From JBKCUK01 sp046318415 (lineage in GTDB: Bacteria; Pseudomonadota; Alphaproteobacteria; Caedimonadales; Caedimonadaceae): DNA of 64,000 nt. The position numbers and the translations under genes are program-made. Below are positions 53,629 through 63,373 of this stretch, piece after piece; within the stretch, counting starts at the first letter, position 1; each line of letters starts with the position of its first letter. Location of the stretch: NCBI GenBank assembly GCA_046318415.1, contig JBKCUK010000004.1, forward strand, positions 124,001-188,000. Reading direction: 5' to 3'. The notes below the pieces were generated by a model. It searched no databases, had not been told where the DNA came from, and saw only the letters and a program-made list of their open reading frames with translations.

Positions 53629-53650
53629 AAGGGACCCCAAGGGTCCCTTT
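53629..53650. terminator. Hairpin between convergent Sel1-protein and ALAS genes
   Basis: Perfect 9-bp stem AAGGGACCC/GGGTCCCTT with a 3-base loop, ending in TTT. It serves the rightward gene and possibly hemA on the other strand. Confidence 0.65.
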
Positions 53651-53701
53651 CGATTATCTTGCTGAAATGATCAATTAAAGGGCGTGTTCAGATTTTTTTA
53701 T

Positions 53702-54913
53702 CTAGGCTGCACGCTTGAGTTGGCGTTGGCCCCAAATCTCGGCAAGGGCGCTGACCAATTCATCACACATGCCAAAGGTGTGCAGGGCTGAAGGAGTCAG
53801 GCGTAACCGCTCGGTGCCGACGGGAACTGTTGGATAATTAATGGGCTGCACATAAATTTTGTATTGATGCAGCAGTTGATCGGCAATGGCTTTACAATTC
53901 ATGGCATCACCAATGACCACCGGGACAATGTGGGACTGATTCACCAGGTGGGGAATGCCTGCTTTGCTGAGCTCTGACTTCAGATAGGCAGCATTGTTTT
54001 GGTGAATTTCACGCTCACGGGTTGAATGTTTGAGGTGGCGGATGCTGGCCGTTGCCCCGGCACACAAAGCTGGCGGCAGCGCTGTGGTGAAGATGAATCC
54101 AGGGGCAAAGCTGCGCACAAAATCCACAAGATGCTTGGATCCCGTAATATATCCCCCAATCAAGCCAAATGCTTTGCCCAGGGTGCCCTGGATCAGGCTG
54201 AGGCGGTGGCTGAGGCCCTCTTGTTCGGCAATACCGCCGCCGTGGCTGCCGTACATACCGACGCCATGAACCTCGTCCAGGTAGGTGAGCGCCTGGAATT
54301 CATCGGCCACATCACAGATCTTCTCGATGGGGGCAATATCGCCGCCCATGGAGTAGATGGATTCAAAGGCGATCATTTTGGGTTGCTTGGGATCGAGGCT
54401 TTTCAATTGGCGATGAAGGTCATCCACATCGTTGTGTTTGAAAATGACTTTTTCCGCGCGGCTGTTGCGAATACCCTCAATCATCGAGGCATGGTTGTGG
54501 GCATCAGAGAAGATCACCAAGCCGGGTATTTTAGAGCCCAAGGTTGAGAGCGTGGTCTGATTGGCGACATAACCTGAGGTAAAAACCAGCGCAGCTTCTT
54601 TATGATGCAGGCTGGCAAGCTCGGCCTCCAGTTTCACCATACTGTGCGTGGTGCCCGAGATGTTACGGGTACCACCGGCACCGGCACCCGTTTGCTTCAG
54701 CATGTCTTGAATAGCGCTTAACACGCTTTCATTCTGGCCCATGCCCAGATAGTCATTGCCACACCATACGGTGATTTTTTCGCGTCCTTCAGGCGTATTC
54801 AGCCAGGCATGGGGAAAGTCGCCGCAGATGCGCTCAATATCCATAAAGACGCGGTACTTGCCTTGTTCTTTGATGCGCGCGAGAGTCTCGGCGAAATAGG
54901 CTTCAAAGTTCAT
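53702..54913 (-). CDS. hemA: 5-aminolevulinate synthase
   Basis: PLP enzyme that condenses glycine and succinyl-CoA, the first haem step in alphaproteobacteria. The 403 residues show WCGNDYLGMGQ, GAGAGGTRNISGT, FTSGYVANQTTL, YLDEVHGVGMYG and the PLP lysine in LIQGTLGKAFGLIGGYI. Length is standard. With hemE-hemH-hemJ near the origin, much of the pathway is in this window. Confidence 0.98.
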   Translation of the reverse strand: MNFEAYFAETLARIKEQGKYRVFMDIERICGDFPHAWLNTPEGREKITVWCGNDYLGMGQNESVLSAIQDMLKQTGAGAGGTRNISGTTHSMVKLEAELASLHHKEAALVFTSGYVANQTTLSTLGSKIPGLVIFSDAHNHASMIEGIRNSRAEKVIFKHNDVDDLHRQLKSLDPKQPKMIAFESIYSMGGDIAPIEKICDVADEFQALTYLDEVHGVGMYGSHGGGIAEQEGLSHRLSLIQGTLGKAFGLIGGYITGSKHLVDFVRSFAPGFIFTTALPPALCAGATASIRHLKHSTREREIHQNNAAYLKSELSKAGIPHLVNQSHIVPVVIGDAMNCKAIADQLLHQYKIYVQPINYPTVPVGTERLRLTPSALHTFGMCDELVSALAEIWGQRQLKRAA

Positions 54914-55006
54914 ACCTCTCTATACCCCCCCATCAACAACAACGCGCTTCATAAAGACTAGTGCAGCGCACCTGAATGAATTATTGGTAAATCTAATTGT
55001 CCTATT

Positions 55007-56320
55007 ATGGCAAAGGAATTTAGTGCTTTGGATGAAAATAAAGCGACCCTCCCCATTTTATCTGTCAGTGAGTTCTCGCTCGCTCTCAAGCGGGTGGTGG
55101 AAACCCAGTTTTCATTTATTCGCTTGCGCGGTGAGATTAGCGGTGGCAAGCGCCACACCTCAGGCCACTACTACTTTGCGCTGAAAGACCAGGATGCAGT
55201 TATGGATGCGGTCTGCTGGCGTGGGTCCATGGGTAGCCTAGGATTCACGCCTGCCGATGGTCTTGAGGTGATTGCCACCGGTCGGCTGTCCACCTATCCC
55301 GGGCGCTCGAAATACCAGATGATCGTCGAGCACATGGAGCCTGCGGGTGAAGGGGCACTGCTTAAGCTTTTGGAAGAGCGTAAACGCATGCTGGCAGCCG
55401 AGGGTCTGTTTGCCCTGGAGCGTAAAAAGCCCCTTCCTTTCTTACCCCAAGTGATTGGCATCATCACCTCCCCCACCGGGGCGGTGATCCGCGATATTTT
55501 GCATCGCTTAAGTGAACGCTTTCCAAGGCACGTCTTACTATGGCCCGTCCTGGTTCAGGGCGAAGGTGCTGCTGCACAAATTGCTGCGGCCATCCGGGGG
55601 TTCAACGCCCTGCCAAAGGGAGGCGAGGTGCCGCGACCCGATCTTTTGATTGTGGCAAGGGGTGGCGGCAGCCTTGAAGATCTGTGGGCCTTTAACGAGG
55701 AAATCGTTGTGCGTGCCACGGCGGCCAGTGACATTCCGCTGATCTCTGCTGTGGGCCATGAGACCGATACCACCTTAATTGATTATGCTTCAGACCTGCG
55801 GGCCCCCACGCCCACGGCCGCTGCCGAGCGGGCTGTGCCGGTGCGGGCAGATCTTGTACAACGCACCCAAGAGCTAAAGCAACGCCTGCTTCAGGGACTT
55901 TATCGACACCACGAAACTCAGCGCCTGCGTTTTACCTCTCTTGCCGCGCGTCTCATTCGTCCGGATCAATTGTTGGACCAACTGCGCTTGCGGTTGGATG
56001 AACGGGGCGAGCGCCATCATCGCGCCATGGCCATTTATCTGCAGCGCCTGCAACAACATCTGGGGCACATGGGGAAAATGTTGGAAACCTCAGCCTATCA
56101 CACCACCCTTGCCCGCGGTTTTAGCGTTATTACGGATGGATCTGGAAAGCCACTGACCTCGATTCACGATTTCACCCATGGGGAAATGGTGAAAATCACC
56201 GTGCAAGATGGTAACTGTCCGGCGCGAATAGAAAAACAGGGGGCAGTTTCTAACAAGCCTCTGAAATCCAAGAAAACTCAGTTATCATCGCCCTCTTATC
56301 AAGGTCATTTGTGGGAGTAA
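55007..56320 (+). CDS. xseA: Exodeoxyribonuclease VII large subunit
   Basis: Cleaves single-stranded DNA as part of ExoVII. The 437 residues begin [45 protein letters not shown], the OB fold, then the catalytic domain with [40 protein letters not shown] and [28 protein letters not shown], and a helical tail. xseB is not adjacent. It lies divergent from hemA. Confidence 0.98.
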   Translation: MAKEFSALDENKATLPILSVSEFSLALKRVVETQFSFIRLRGEISGGKRHTSGHYYFALKDQDAVMDAVCWRGSMGSLGFTPADGLEVIATGRLSTYPGRSKYQMIVEHMEPAGEGALLKLLEERKRMLAAEGLFALERKKPLPFLPQVIGIITSPTGAVIRDILHRLSERFPRHVLLWPVLVQGEGAAAQIAAAIRGFNALPKGGEVPRPDLLIVARGGGSLEDLWAFNEEIVVRATAASDIPLISAVGHETDTTLIDYASDLRAPTPTAAAERAVPVRADLVQRTQELKQRLLQGLYRHHETQRLRFTSLAARLIRPDQLLDQLRLRLDERGERHHRAMAIYLQRLQQHLGHMGKMLETSAYHTTLARGFSVITDGSGKPLTSIHDFTHGEMVKITVQDGNCPARIEKQGAVSNKPLKSKKTQLSSPSYQGHLWE

Positions 56321-56398
56321 AATTTGCATTTTCGCAAACCTGTCCTATATTATGCATTAAGATACTGTTAATCATTTTCCTGGAGGTTTGCACACATC

Positions 56399-57298
56399 AT
56401 GGACGGACTCATTGGGGCGCCGAAACCCTTATCGTCAGCCGTTGCTGTCGGTTTAGCAAACTTTCGCGAAGAAGTCCTTGATGTTGCCCCCGATCAGGTG
56501 ATCGTGATTGATTTCTGGGCACCCTGGTGCGGGCCCTGTAAACAGCTGGATCCCATCCTGAACCGCGTGATCGAATCTTTCAAGGGCGCGGTGAAGCTGG
56601 TTAAAATCAATGTGGATCAAGAACCGCAACTGGCGGCGCAATTTCGCATCCAATCCATTCCAACGGTGGTGATTTTCAAAAATGGCCAACCTGTGGATGG
56701 ATTCCAAGGCTTGGTGAGCGAATCTGCCCTGCAGCAAGTGATCGAGCGTCATGTGGACCAAAGCGCTGCCCGCGATCGCGAGACTTTGCTAGAGAGCGCA
56801 ACCCAGGCTTTCTATGCCCAGGACTTAGGTCATGCTGCCGGGCTTTATGCCGCCATCTTGCAACAAGATCCTGATCATGTGATGGCCCGTGTCGGATATG
56901 CGCGCTGTTTGTTTTTGGGGGGCGAACTTGAACAAGCCGAGGGCTTTATGGCCACTTTTACCCCGGAACAAAAACTGTTGCCGGAAGTAAAATCCCTCGA
57001 CGTTTGGCGTCAATTGATTGTTGAAGGCCTGGCGTGTGGTGATTTAACCGCTTTAAAAGGTGCTGCGCAAGCAGCACCCGCTGATTTAACGGCGCAATTT
57101 ATGCTGGCCCAAGGGTGGATGGCCCAAGGTGCTTTGAATGCCGCGCTCCAGCTTCTTTTACAGATCCTTAAAGTGCAAATGGAAGCCGAGCAGGGTGCCG
57201 TCAAAGCTTATCTGCTGCGCTGCTTTGAGGCGTTGGGTAGCAGCCATCCGTTGGTGGTGCAAGCGCGCCGTGATTTTTCAAAGTTGATGTTTATTTAG
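56399..57298 (+). CDS. Thioredoxin-domain protein with TPR tail (CnoX/YbbN-like)
   Basis: 299 residues. The thioredoxin domain (about 12-115) has W43-C44-G-P-C47. Residues about 125-299 are Ala/Leu-rich helical repeats. This is the layout of CnoX/YbbN, a holdase that protects proteins from oxidation, although YbbN of E. coli has SxxC; here the full CGPC is kept, as in alphaproteobacterial members. It starts a group with the Lon-domain and Trm112 genes. Confidence 0.9.
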   Translation: MDGLIGAPKPLSSAVAVGLANFREEVLDVAPDQVIVIDFWAPWCGPCKQLDPILNRVIESFKGAVKLVKINVDQEPQLAAQFRIQSIPTVVIFKNGQPVDGFQGLVSESALQQVIERHVDQSAARDRETLLESATQAFYAQDLGHAAGLYAAILQQDPDHVMARVGYARCLFLGGELEQAEGFMATFTPEQKLLPEVKSLDVWRQLIVEGLACGDLTALKGAAQAAPADLTAQFMLAQGWMAQGALNAALQLLLQILKVQMEAEQGAVKAYLLRCFEALGSSHPLVVQARRDFSKLMFI

Positions 57299-57313
57299 TG
57301 AGGACAGGACAGT

Positions 57314-57955
57314 ATGGGACTTACCTCTATGCTCGATCATGCGCAATGGCCGACGCTTTTGGAACTCATCGATATGCCAGGCCAGCTTTTGTTGCCACGC
57401 TCCAATTTGCCCCTGAATATTGAAGATGCGCGTCACAAACAAGCCATTTTGGATGCCTTGAAGAATGACCGCTATATCGGTTTGGTGCAGCCCACGGAAG
57501 GCGATGGCGTGTCGCAATCGGGATGTTTGGGGCGCATCACCACCTTTAGTGAATTAGAGGATGACCGCATGTTGGTGGTGCTTAAAGGCGTTATTCGTTT
57601 TAGAATCGCCGAGACTTTGACCACCCCCCAAGGCCCCCTTCGGGCCCGTGTGGATTATGCGCCTTTCACCTTCGATGTCCTTGAAGAAGAGACCCTTCCA
57701 GAAGATCGTGAACAGCTGCTGTCTTCCCTGAAAGATTATCTGACCCTGCATGAAATTAATGCCAACTGGGAGGAAATCTACGCGGCATCCGATGATCGCC
57801 TGATTGCAGCCCTTGCCATGCTGTGTCCCCTTGATTCAGCTGAAAAGCAGGCGCTTCTTGAAACTCCAACCCTGCAAGAACGCTGCCGGATGATGACGGC
57901 TCTTTTAGAAATGGCATTCATGAAGGGGCGCGCAGGGTCTTGGACCAAGCATTAA
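57314..57955 (+). CDS. Lon N-terminal (substrate-binding) domain protein
   Basis: A 213-residue stand-alone Lon N-domain: FELIDMPGQLLLPRSNLPLNIEDARHKQAIL-like start, then RYIGLVQPTE, GCLGRITTFSELEDDRMLVVLKGVIRF and the helical C-terminal half. There is no ATPase or protease domain. It follows the thioredoxin-TPR gene by 15 bp and precedes the Trm112-like gene, an order conserved in alphaproteobacteria. Function is unclear, perhaps a protein-binding adaptor. Confidence 0.92.
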   Translation: MGLTSMLDHAQWPTLLELIDMPGQLLLPRSNLPLNIEDARHKQAILDALKNDRYIGLVQPTEGDGVSQSGCLGRITTFSELEDDRMLVVLKGVIRFRIAETLTTPQGPLRARVDYAPFTFDVLEEETLPEDREQLLSSLKDYLTLHEINANWEEIYAASDDRLIAALAMLCPLDSAEKQALLETPTLQERCRMMTALLEMAFMKGRAGSWTKH

Positions 57956-57979
57956 TCACAATAAAAGGATTGAATTCCC

Positions 57980-58162
57980 ATGGCTGCAGCTATCCTTGAC
58001 CGCAAATTGTTGGAAATTTTGGTGTGCCCCGTCACGCGGCAAACCCTGCGCTATGATGCGGAAAAGAACGAATTGATTAGTGACGCCGCTGGTCTTGCCT
58101 ACCCCATTCGCGATGGCATTCCCATCATGCTGCCCGATGAGGCCCGTAAGTTAGAGGCTTAA
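57980..58162 (+). CDS. Trm112-family (YcaR-like) small protein
   Basis: 60 residues: [47 protein letters not shown]. This is the Trm112p-like zinc-ribbon-derived fold, here with only one of the Cys pairs (CPVT). In eukaryotes Trm112 activates methyltransferases. It is the last gene of the thioredoxin/Lon-domain group and overlaps the convergent cation exporter gene by 4 bp. Confidence 0.95.
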   Translation: MAAAILDRKLLEILVCPVTRQTLRYDAEKNELISDAAGLAYPIRDGIPIMLPDEARKLEA

Positions 58163-59073
58163 GAGAGAATACCCTCATCATGCTTGTCCTCACCCAAATA
58201 GGGGTCCTGATGGATGAGCACCTCAGAGTGGGGAAAATGGTTGCGAATGAGAATGGTAATCTCTTCGGCAATGTCATGGGCGCGGCTGAGGCTCATGTCG
58301 GCGTCCATTTCAACATGCAACTGAATAAAGGCATGGGATCCCGATGAGCGCGTGCGAAGGTCATGGATGCCTCGAACTTCAGGATGCGACCTCACCAGCA
58401 TAACGATTTGCTCCCTTTTGTCATCGGCGAGCTCGCGGTCAATCAAGAGGTGAAACGCCTCTGAGGCGATGGACCAAGCGGTCCACAAAATATAAGCGGC
58501 AATTGCCGAGCCTAACAGGGGGTCCAAATAAGGCAAGTTCAGCTGATCGCTGGCGACCAAAGCAATGATGACGCTGATATTAATCATTAAGTCACTGCGA
58601 TAATGGGCGGCGTCAGCCTTGATGGCCGTTGAGTGGGTTGTGCGAATGACATAGTTTTGAAAAAGAATCAAAGCTGCGGTTAGGATAATCGCCAAAATCA
58701 TAACGGCAATTCCCACCGCCACCGATTCAGTGGGCTCGGGATGGGAAAAGCGATGCAAGGCTTCAAACAATAACCATCCCGATGAACCCGCAATAAAGAC
58801 CGACTGTCCCAGGGCCGCGATGGCCTCGATCTTTCCGTGGCCAAAACGGTGTTCTTCATCTGCGGGGCGGTGGGCGTGATGGATGGCAATGAGGTTGATG
58901 ATGGAAGCCGCTGCATCCAAAAGAGAATCCATCAAGGTGGCTTGAAGGCTCAAGGCGTTGGTCATCATATAGGCGATGAATTTAGCAGCGATCAGGATCA
59001 CGGCAACGCTGACCGAGGCATAACTGGCCAAACGGACTAATCTTGCGCGGTTAGGGGACTGTGCTTGCGTCAT
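58159..59073 (-). CDS. Cation diffusion facilitator (FieF-like)
   Basis: Exporter of divalent metal ions (Zn2+, Fe2+ or similar) driven by protons. The 304 residues have about six membrane helices, metal site D in [32 protein letters not shown] and a second HYRSDL site in [12 protein letters not shown], and a cytoplasmic ferredoxin-like C-terminal domain ([25 protein letters not shown]). The metal cannot be assigned by sequence alone. Confidence 0.95.
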   Translation of the reverse strand: MTQAQSPNRARLVRLASYASVSVAVILIAAKFIAYMMTNALSLQATLMDSLLDAAASIINLIAIHHAHRPADEEHRFGHGKIEAIAALGQSVFIAGSSGWLLFEALHRFSHPEPTESVAVGIAVMILAIILTAALILFQNYVIRTTHSTAIKADAAHYRSDLMINISVIIALVASDQLNLPYLDPLLGSAIAAYILWTAWSIASEAFHLLIDRELADDKREQIVMLVRSHPEVRGIHDLRTRSSGSHAFIQLHVEMDADMSLSRAHDIAEEITILIRNHFPHSEVLIHQDPYLGEDKHDEGILS

Positions 59074-59115
59074 GACAGATTCTATCGCACCATAAATGTA
59101 TGGTTCATACTATGC

Positions 59116-59601
59116 ATGAAAAAAAACACCATGTGGAGGCTTTATCCCCTTTTTAATCTCTCTCTTGGGATTCTGATCGGAATTTCAGGGTGTTCCGAGC
59201 GGGAATCGAGGCGCCCGTGTGCGACCTATTGTCCAACGTACCCGATCCATCAAAAGCCTCCCTACAGCGACATCATTCGCGCCTATAGCGCCAGTGTTTT
59301 TAATCCGCGTCTTTGTGGTGAAGAACTGTATATTGCTGCCTCTGAATGGCAGAATGCCATCAGCACCGGATCGCCAGGACGCGCCTATTTTTGGCGCTTG
59401 CCCGAGGGACTGAAGGGCCAAGTGGCCCTTGGACCGGTGCGGCAAGAGAGGGGCACGCGTTGCATCACGTTTGCCCAGTCCCTTTATATTCGCGATCTTT
59501 GGCAACACAGCGCGGGTGAAGCGTGCGTGACCCCCCACGGGTTGTGGCAGATCATGTCAGAGTCCTTGTTGGCGCAGCGCTCGCCGCTTTTTCCTTCTTA
59601 A
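59116..59601 (+). CDS. Putative surface-antigen-like lipoprotein
   Basis: From the ATG at 59116 (161 residues). Lipoprotein signal with the lipobox I-S-G-C; the mature end has CATYCPTYP. The C-terminal part YFWRLPEGLKGQVALGPVRQERGTRCITFAQSLYI with ACVTPHGLWQIM resembles the C-terminal domain of rickettsial 17-kDa-antigen-type proteins (COG4520: TGxxG, CREF and ACR-DG-W). It overlaps the symporter gene tail to tail by 50 bp. An earlier ATG at 59065 is possible. Confidence 0.65.
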   Translation: MKKNTMWRLYPLFNLSLGILIGISGCSERESRRPCATYCPTYPIHQKPPYSDIIRAYSASVFNPRLCGEELYIAASEWQNAISTGSPGRAYFWRLPEGLKGQVALGPVRQERGTRCITFAQSLYIRDLWQHSAGEACVTPHGLWQIMSESLLAQRSPLFPS

Positions 59602-60865
59602 CCTTGCCGCAGCGATGGGTGAAGGGAACAACCCCGCAGGCTGTGTAGACCGTGGCAAGGGTGCGCAGCGGGTCAATAATCGGATCAATGGCCACAAAAA
59701 GCACCATCAGGGCGCCAACGGGTAGACCCAAAGGCTCAAGAGTGATGGACATCAGACCTAAGGTCGCGATGCCTGTCGAGCCACTGCTGGCAATGCCCGC
59801 AAGAACGGCTGAAAAAATAATCAGGATCGTTTGATGCTCTTGCAGTTGCATGCCATAAACCTGGGTGACAAAGAGGGTGGCGAAGGCAAAATAAAAAATG
59901 TTCCCAAAGCGTCCAATCATGGCGTTGACCGGTAAGGTGAGTTCGGTCATCCTCCGCTCACAGCCCAGATCGCGCGTCAGATTCTCAAGGGCGAGGGGGA
60001 GGCAAGCAATAATGTTGCGGGTGCCAAGGGCCATGAAAATGGGCGTCTTCAGAGCTTTAATGACCGTCAAGGGGGACACATTGAGTCGCCAACTGACCAT
60101 CAGCGTCACCAAAGTATAAAGAATGCAAAAAGCCATGGCAGCACACAGCACAAAGCTTGTCATGGATGTCAGCACATCAAGGCCCACCGTTGCGGCACCA
60201 GTGCTCACTTGGGCAAAGACGCCCACCGGTAAAAGGTATAAACAGCCGTTAATAATGTGACGAAAGGCCTCGAGGGCTGAGGCAGAAAAAAGGTGATATT
60301 GGCTGCGGGCGGCCTTACTGGAATAGCCTAAAGCAATCCCAAAAATGACTGAAAAAATAAGGACTTGAAGGGCCAGATCCTTTGCAAACGCTTCCACGAT
60401 ATTGCGTGGAAAGGCCTGGGTGAAAAAGGCAAGGAAGCTGAAATCCCGAAGGCCGTCGATGCTGTCTGTTGTGGACCGAACCAGTGTGGAGGCCTCGACA
60501 ATGATATCCCGCAGCTGGCCGTTGTTCAGCTGTTGAAAATCTTGACCAGGGTTCAGTAACAGGCCAAATCCCACGCCAAGGACAGCGCTTGCCAGGGTGA
60601 ACGCCGTAAAACTGAGCCCAAAACGTCCAAGCTTTCCTCCCTTTTGTGAGGAAGAGATGAGCTCTGAAAGGCTGATGGTGATGGAAAAAAAGATGATCGG
60701 TAACACACACATCTGCAGCAAAGACATAAAGATATCAGAGACCGGCTTTAAGAAGGCTTGAGAGCTGGGATAAGCCGTACCGATGTGTGCGCCTGCAGCA
60801 ATGCACACCAAAAGCACAAGGGGACTTTTCGTCCAGCGTTGGATGTGCGGCAAAAAGCGCGTCAT
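59552..60865 (-). CDS. Dicarboxylate/amino-acid:cation symporter (DAACS family)
   Basis: Na+ or H+ coupled uptake of glutamate, aspartate or C4-dicarboxylates. The 437 residues contain about eight helices plus hairpins: LLQMCVLPIIFFSITISLSE, then MALGTRNIIACLPLALENLT, and the substrate region ASSGSTGIATLG with DPIIDPLRT late. The order fits the GltP/GltT fold, though the usual substrate motifs are degenerate. Its start overlaps the solute-binding-protein gene as ATGA. Confidence 0.88.
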   Translation of the reverse strand: MTRFLPHIQRWTKSPLVLLVCIAAGAHIGTAYPSSQAFLKPVSDIFMSLLQMCVLPIIFFSITISLSELISSSQKGGKLGRFGLSFTAFTLASAVLGVGFGLLLNPGQDFQQLNNGQLRDIIVEASTLVRSTTDSIDGLRDFSFLAFFTQAFPRNIVEAFAKDLALQVLIFSVIFGIALGYSSKAARSQYHLFSASALEAFRHIINGCLYLLPVGVFAQVSTGAATVGLDVLTSMTSFVLCAAMAFCILYTLVTLMVSWRLNVSPLTVIKALKTPIFMALGTRNIIACLPLALENLTRDLGCERRMTELTLPVNAMIGRFGNIFYFAFATLFVTQVYGMQLQEHQTILIIFSAVLAGIASSGSTGIATLGLMSITLEPLGLPVGALMVLFVAIDPIIDPLRTLATVYTACGVVPFTHRCGKVKKEKAASAAPTRTLT

Positions 60866-61815
60866 AGGTAGTCTCGATAATGTTGTTTAAGATAGTCGAG
60901 ATTAAAGCGCACACTTTTGGCGCGCAAAAATAAGTTAAGCCATAATCTGAGGCCATGACTTTGGGGGGGCAGCACCATCATCAACGGATCTTCCCGGTCC
61001 GATAAAACGACGGCCACCATTTTAAGCGTGCCTTGGGGGATGGTGCGCAGCGCACGAATCACCTCAAGTTCATCACGAAAAGCGGCCAGAACTAGACCTT
61101 CAGCCACCGCCGGAGTAATTTCTGCGTGCCAATCTTGGGCACGCATGAGGCTTGCTTTTGGAAACAGACGCTCGGCGAATTGTGCATAGGATGTTCCCTC
61201 AAGGACCGCGATTTTTATATCGGATCTTTCGGCGAGGTGAGCGACCGAAATCCCCGTGGGATACTGCTCGAGAAGGATGCGGTTGATCAACAAGGCCTGA
61301 CGAAAAACAAAATAAGGGTCAGTATAAAGCACGCGCTTTGCCCGATTGAGGGTCAGGCTTATCTTAGAAATCGCCATATCTGCCTCTTGTCGCATCACCT
61401 GGTCTACCACCCCTTCAAAAGAGGTTGCCGTGCGCAAAAATTCCACCTGCACACCCAATTCAGAGGCGATCATTTTGGCAAGATCCACATCAAGACCAAC
61501 CAGGTTGCCATGATTGTCATGCATGAAAAAAGGCGGATGATCGACCGCGTGCATGGCCACCTTTAAGACGCCCCGTTGTGTGATTTTTTGTAAGTCCTGG
61601 TGGGGAGAGGGTTCTGCCTCAGCTAAAGCGAGGGCGCTTAGCACCAAACACAAGATGGTTTTTTGAAGAACCGCAGCAAGGGCTTTGGAAAGCGACTTTA
61701 ATTGTTCGATGACAAGACTAAGTCTATCAAACGTGCGGCACACGCGCGCCCAGCATCGATGAGTTCCACCCCTGGAATGGATTGCGTTGGAAAGGCCAGT
61801 GGTAATTCTGTGCAT
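60862..61815 (-). CDS. Family 3 extracellular solute-binding protein
   Basis: Periplasmic amino-acid-binding protein. It has VLKVAMHAVDHPPFFMHDNHGNLVGLDVDLAKMIASELGVQVEFLRTA and ADMAISKISLTLNRAKRVLYTDPYF, the SBP_bac_3 core. A signal-like segment (TILCLVLSALALAEAEP) stands near residues 53-70 of the frame from 61815, so the true start is later, perhaps GTG at 61743 or a TTG near the segment. The first part overlaps the racemase gene. No ABC permease or ATPase is nearby. Confidence 0.88.
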   Translation of the reverse strand: MHRITTGLSNAIHSRGGTHRCWARVCRTFDRLSLVIEQLKSLSKALAAVLQKTILCLVLSALALAEAEPSPHQDLQKITQRGVLKVAMHAVDHPPFFMHDNHGNLVGLDVDLAKMIASELGVQVEFLRTATSFEGVVDQVMRQEADMAISKISLTLNRAKRVLYTDPYFVFRQALLINRILLEQYPTGISVAHLAERSDIKIAVLEGTSYAQFAERLFPKASLMRAQDWHAEITPAVAEGLVLAAFRDELEVIRALRTIPQGTLKMVAVVLSDREDPLMMVLPPQSHGLRLWLNLFLRAKSVRFNLDYLKQHYRDYL

Positions 61816-62504
61816 CCCAGTATGATGTGTTTTACATCTTCTCCCTGTAACTGTTGTACCGCACTTAAGAGGTGTTGACGAGCCTTATCCGACGCGTAGG
61901 AAAGGGCCTTGAGGCCGTAGTCCGGGTGATAAATGGATTCTTCCACGCCGTCTTGAAGGTCGGGGCGAAGGGGAACAAGCTCAATAGTGTGTTTTTTCAA
62001 TGCTGTTTCATAGATGCCGGTGCGATGGGTGGTGTTGGTGCCAAGAACACCCACCTTTTGAATTTCGGGATATAGTTTTTTTATGTAGCCCACAGATTCA
62101 TCAATCATATTCAAAAGGGTCAAGTGGCTGGCGAACGACGCCTTTTGCACCTTTTCTAACAGTGGCTCAAAAAGCCGGGGTGCATGAAACGTATTACAGG
62201 GCACAATGGCATACATATGTCGGTTGAGGTGCTGGGCAGATGCCGCCATTAAGCTTAAGATGCGAAACACCTCGTCAGCTGGGTTTTCTTGGATTTTACC
62301 CCAAACATAACTGGCGCGATCCGGTATCATGCTGGACAGGGAAAAATGGATGACGTCGATGTGATCTTGATCCACATGAACCGGTTTCATGCGCGATGTT
62401 TCTTCAATGACATAGCCATGAAAAAGTCGCCCCGCTTCGGGTCCAAGACCGCCCACAATGCCAATCATCGGGTGTGAGACCACTTTCTTTCTATCCTGAT
62501 TCAT
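61698..62504 (-). CDS. Aspartate/glutamate racemase family protein
   Basis: PLP-independent racemase, 268 residues from the ATG at 62504 (AGGG upstream). The first catalytic Cys is in AIVPCNTFHAP and the second in IILGCTELPLAF; the N-terminal PMIGIVGGLGPEAG is typical of aspartate racemases. It is first of the operon with the binding protein and the symporter, so it may convert D- and L-forms of the acid amino acid imported. Confidence 0.9.
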   Translation of the reverse strand: MNQDRKKVVSHPMIGIVGGLGPEAGRLFHGYVIEETSRMKPVHVDQDHIDVIHFSLSSMIPDRASYVWGKIQENPADEVFRILSLMAASAQHLNRHMYAIVPCNTFHAPRLFEPLLEKVQKASFASHLTLLNMIDESVGYIKKLYPEIQKVGVLGTNTTHRTGIYETALKKHTIELVPLRPDLQDGVEESIYHPDYGLKALSYASDKARQHLLSAVQQLQGEDVKHIILGCTELPLAFPTQSIPGVELIDAGRACAARLIDLVLSSNN

Positions 62505-62557
62505 GATACGCCCTAACTTAAGCCATAGCATATTTTCCCCCACATAAGGAGGGCTTC

Positions 62558-63364
62558 ATGCAATCCATCCAAGGACTTCAGGATATTTCTTCTCTGTACG
62601 ACCATTACATTGTGGATATCTGGGGTGTCGTTCACAACGGTCTTGCCCTATATCCAGGCACGCTGGACGCGTTCGATCGCCTGAAAGCTATGGGTAAACA
62701 AGTGATTTTGCTCTCTAACTCGCCCAGAAGAGCCCACGAGGTGCAAGACCAGCTGGAGACCATGGGGCTTGGCGCCCATCACTATCATGGCATTCATACC
62801 TCGGGTGAGGAGACCTATGATCTTCTAAAAGAGCATCAAGGCAAGTGGCAACGGGTGTACCCCCTGATGTCGGTTGGTCGCCATACGGCCCTGCAGCAAG
62901 AACTCACCGAGCTTGGCTTTGATTGCGTCGATGACGTCGAACAGGCTGATTTGTTGTTGAATACAGGCCCGGATAATTTGGTTGTTGAGCTTTATGGTGA
63001 CTTTTTGAAAGAGGCGCTGGCCCATAAAGTGCCCATGCTCTGTGCCAATCCCGATGTGGCCGCCTATGTGGGTAATGAGCGCATCGTCTGCGCCGGTGCC
63101 CTTGCCAATGCCTATGCCGTCATGGGCGGAGAGGTGCTTTATGTGGGCAAACCCTATCCTTTGGTTTATGAGCGCATCTTTCAACTGTTTTCCGCGTTTG
63201 ACCTGGGAAGGGCCGTCGGGGTGGGCGATGGCTTGATGACAGATATTCTGGGTGCCCACACCATGAAGATGGCGTCGGTTTTAATTGGCACGGGCTTGGG
63301 TCGTGAAACCCCTATGAATGAATCGCTGAAACCAACCTATCAACTCGCCCAACTGCGTTGGTAG
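62558..63364 (+). CDS. HAD hydrolase of class IIA type (TIGR01459)
   Basis: 268 residues of the NagD-like haloacid dehalogenase group: motif I YIVDIWGVVHNG, motif II LSNSPRR, KPYPLVYERIF (motif III Lys) and motif IV GVGDGLMTDILGA. Alphaproteobacterial members of this group are common but their sugar-phosphate substrate is not known. GGAGG stands before the ATG. It is followed by the BPL_N gene after 9 bases. Confidence 0.93.
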   Translation: MQSIQGLQDISSLYDHYIVDIWGVVHNGLALYPGTLDAFDRLKAMGKQVILLSNSPRRAHEVQDQLETMGLGAHHYHGIHTSGEETYDLLKEHQGKWQRVYPLMSVGRHTALQQELTELGFDCVDDVEQADLLLNTGPDNLVVELYGDFLKEALAHKVPMLCANPDVAAYVGNERIVCAGALANAYAVMGGEVLYVGKPYPLVYERIFQLFSAFDLGRAVGVGDGLMTDILGAHTMKMASVLIGTGLGRETPMNESLKPTYQLAQLRW

Positions 63365-63373
63365 GAGCTGACT

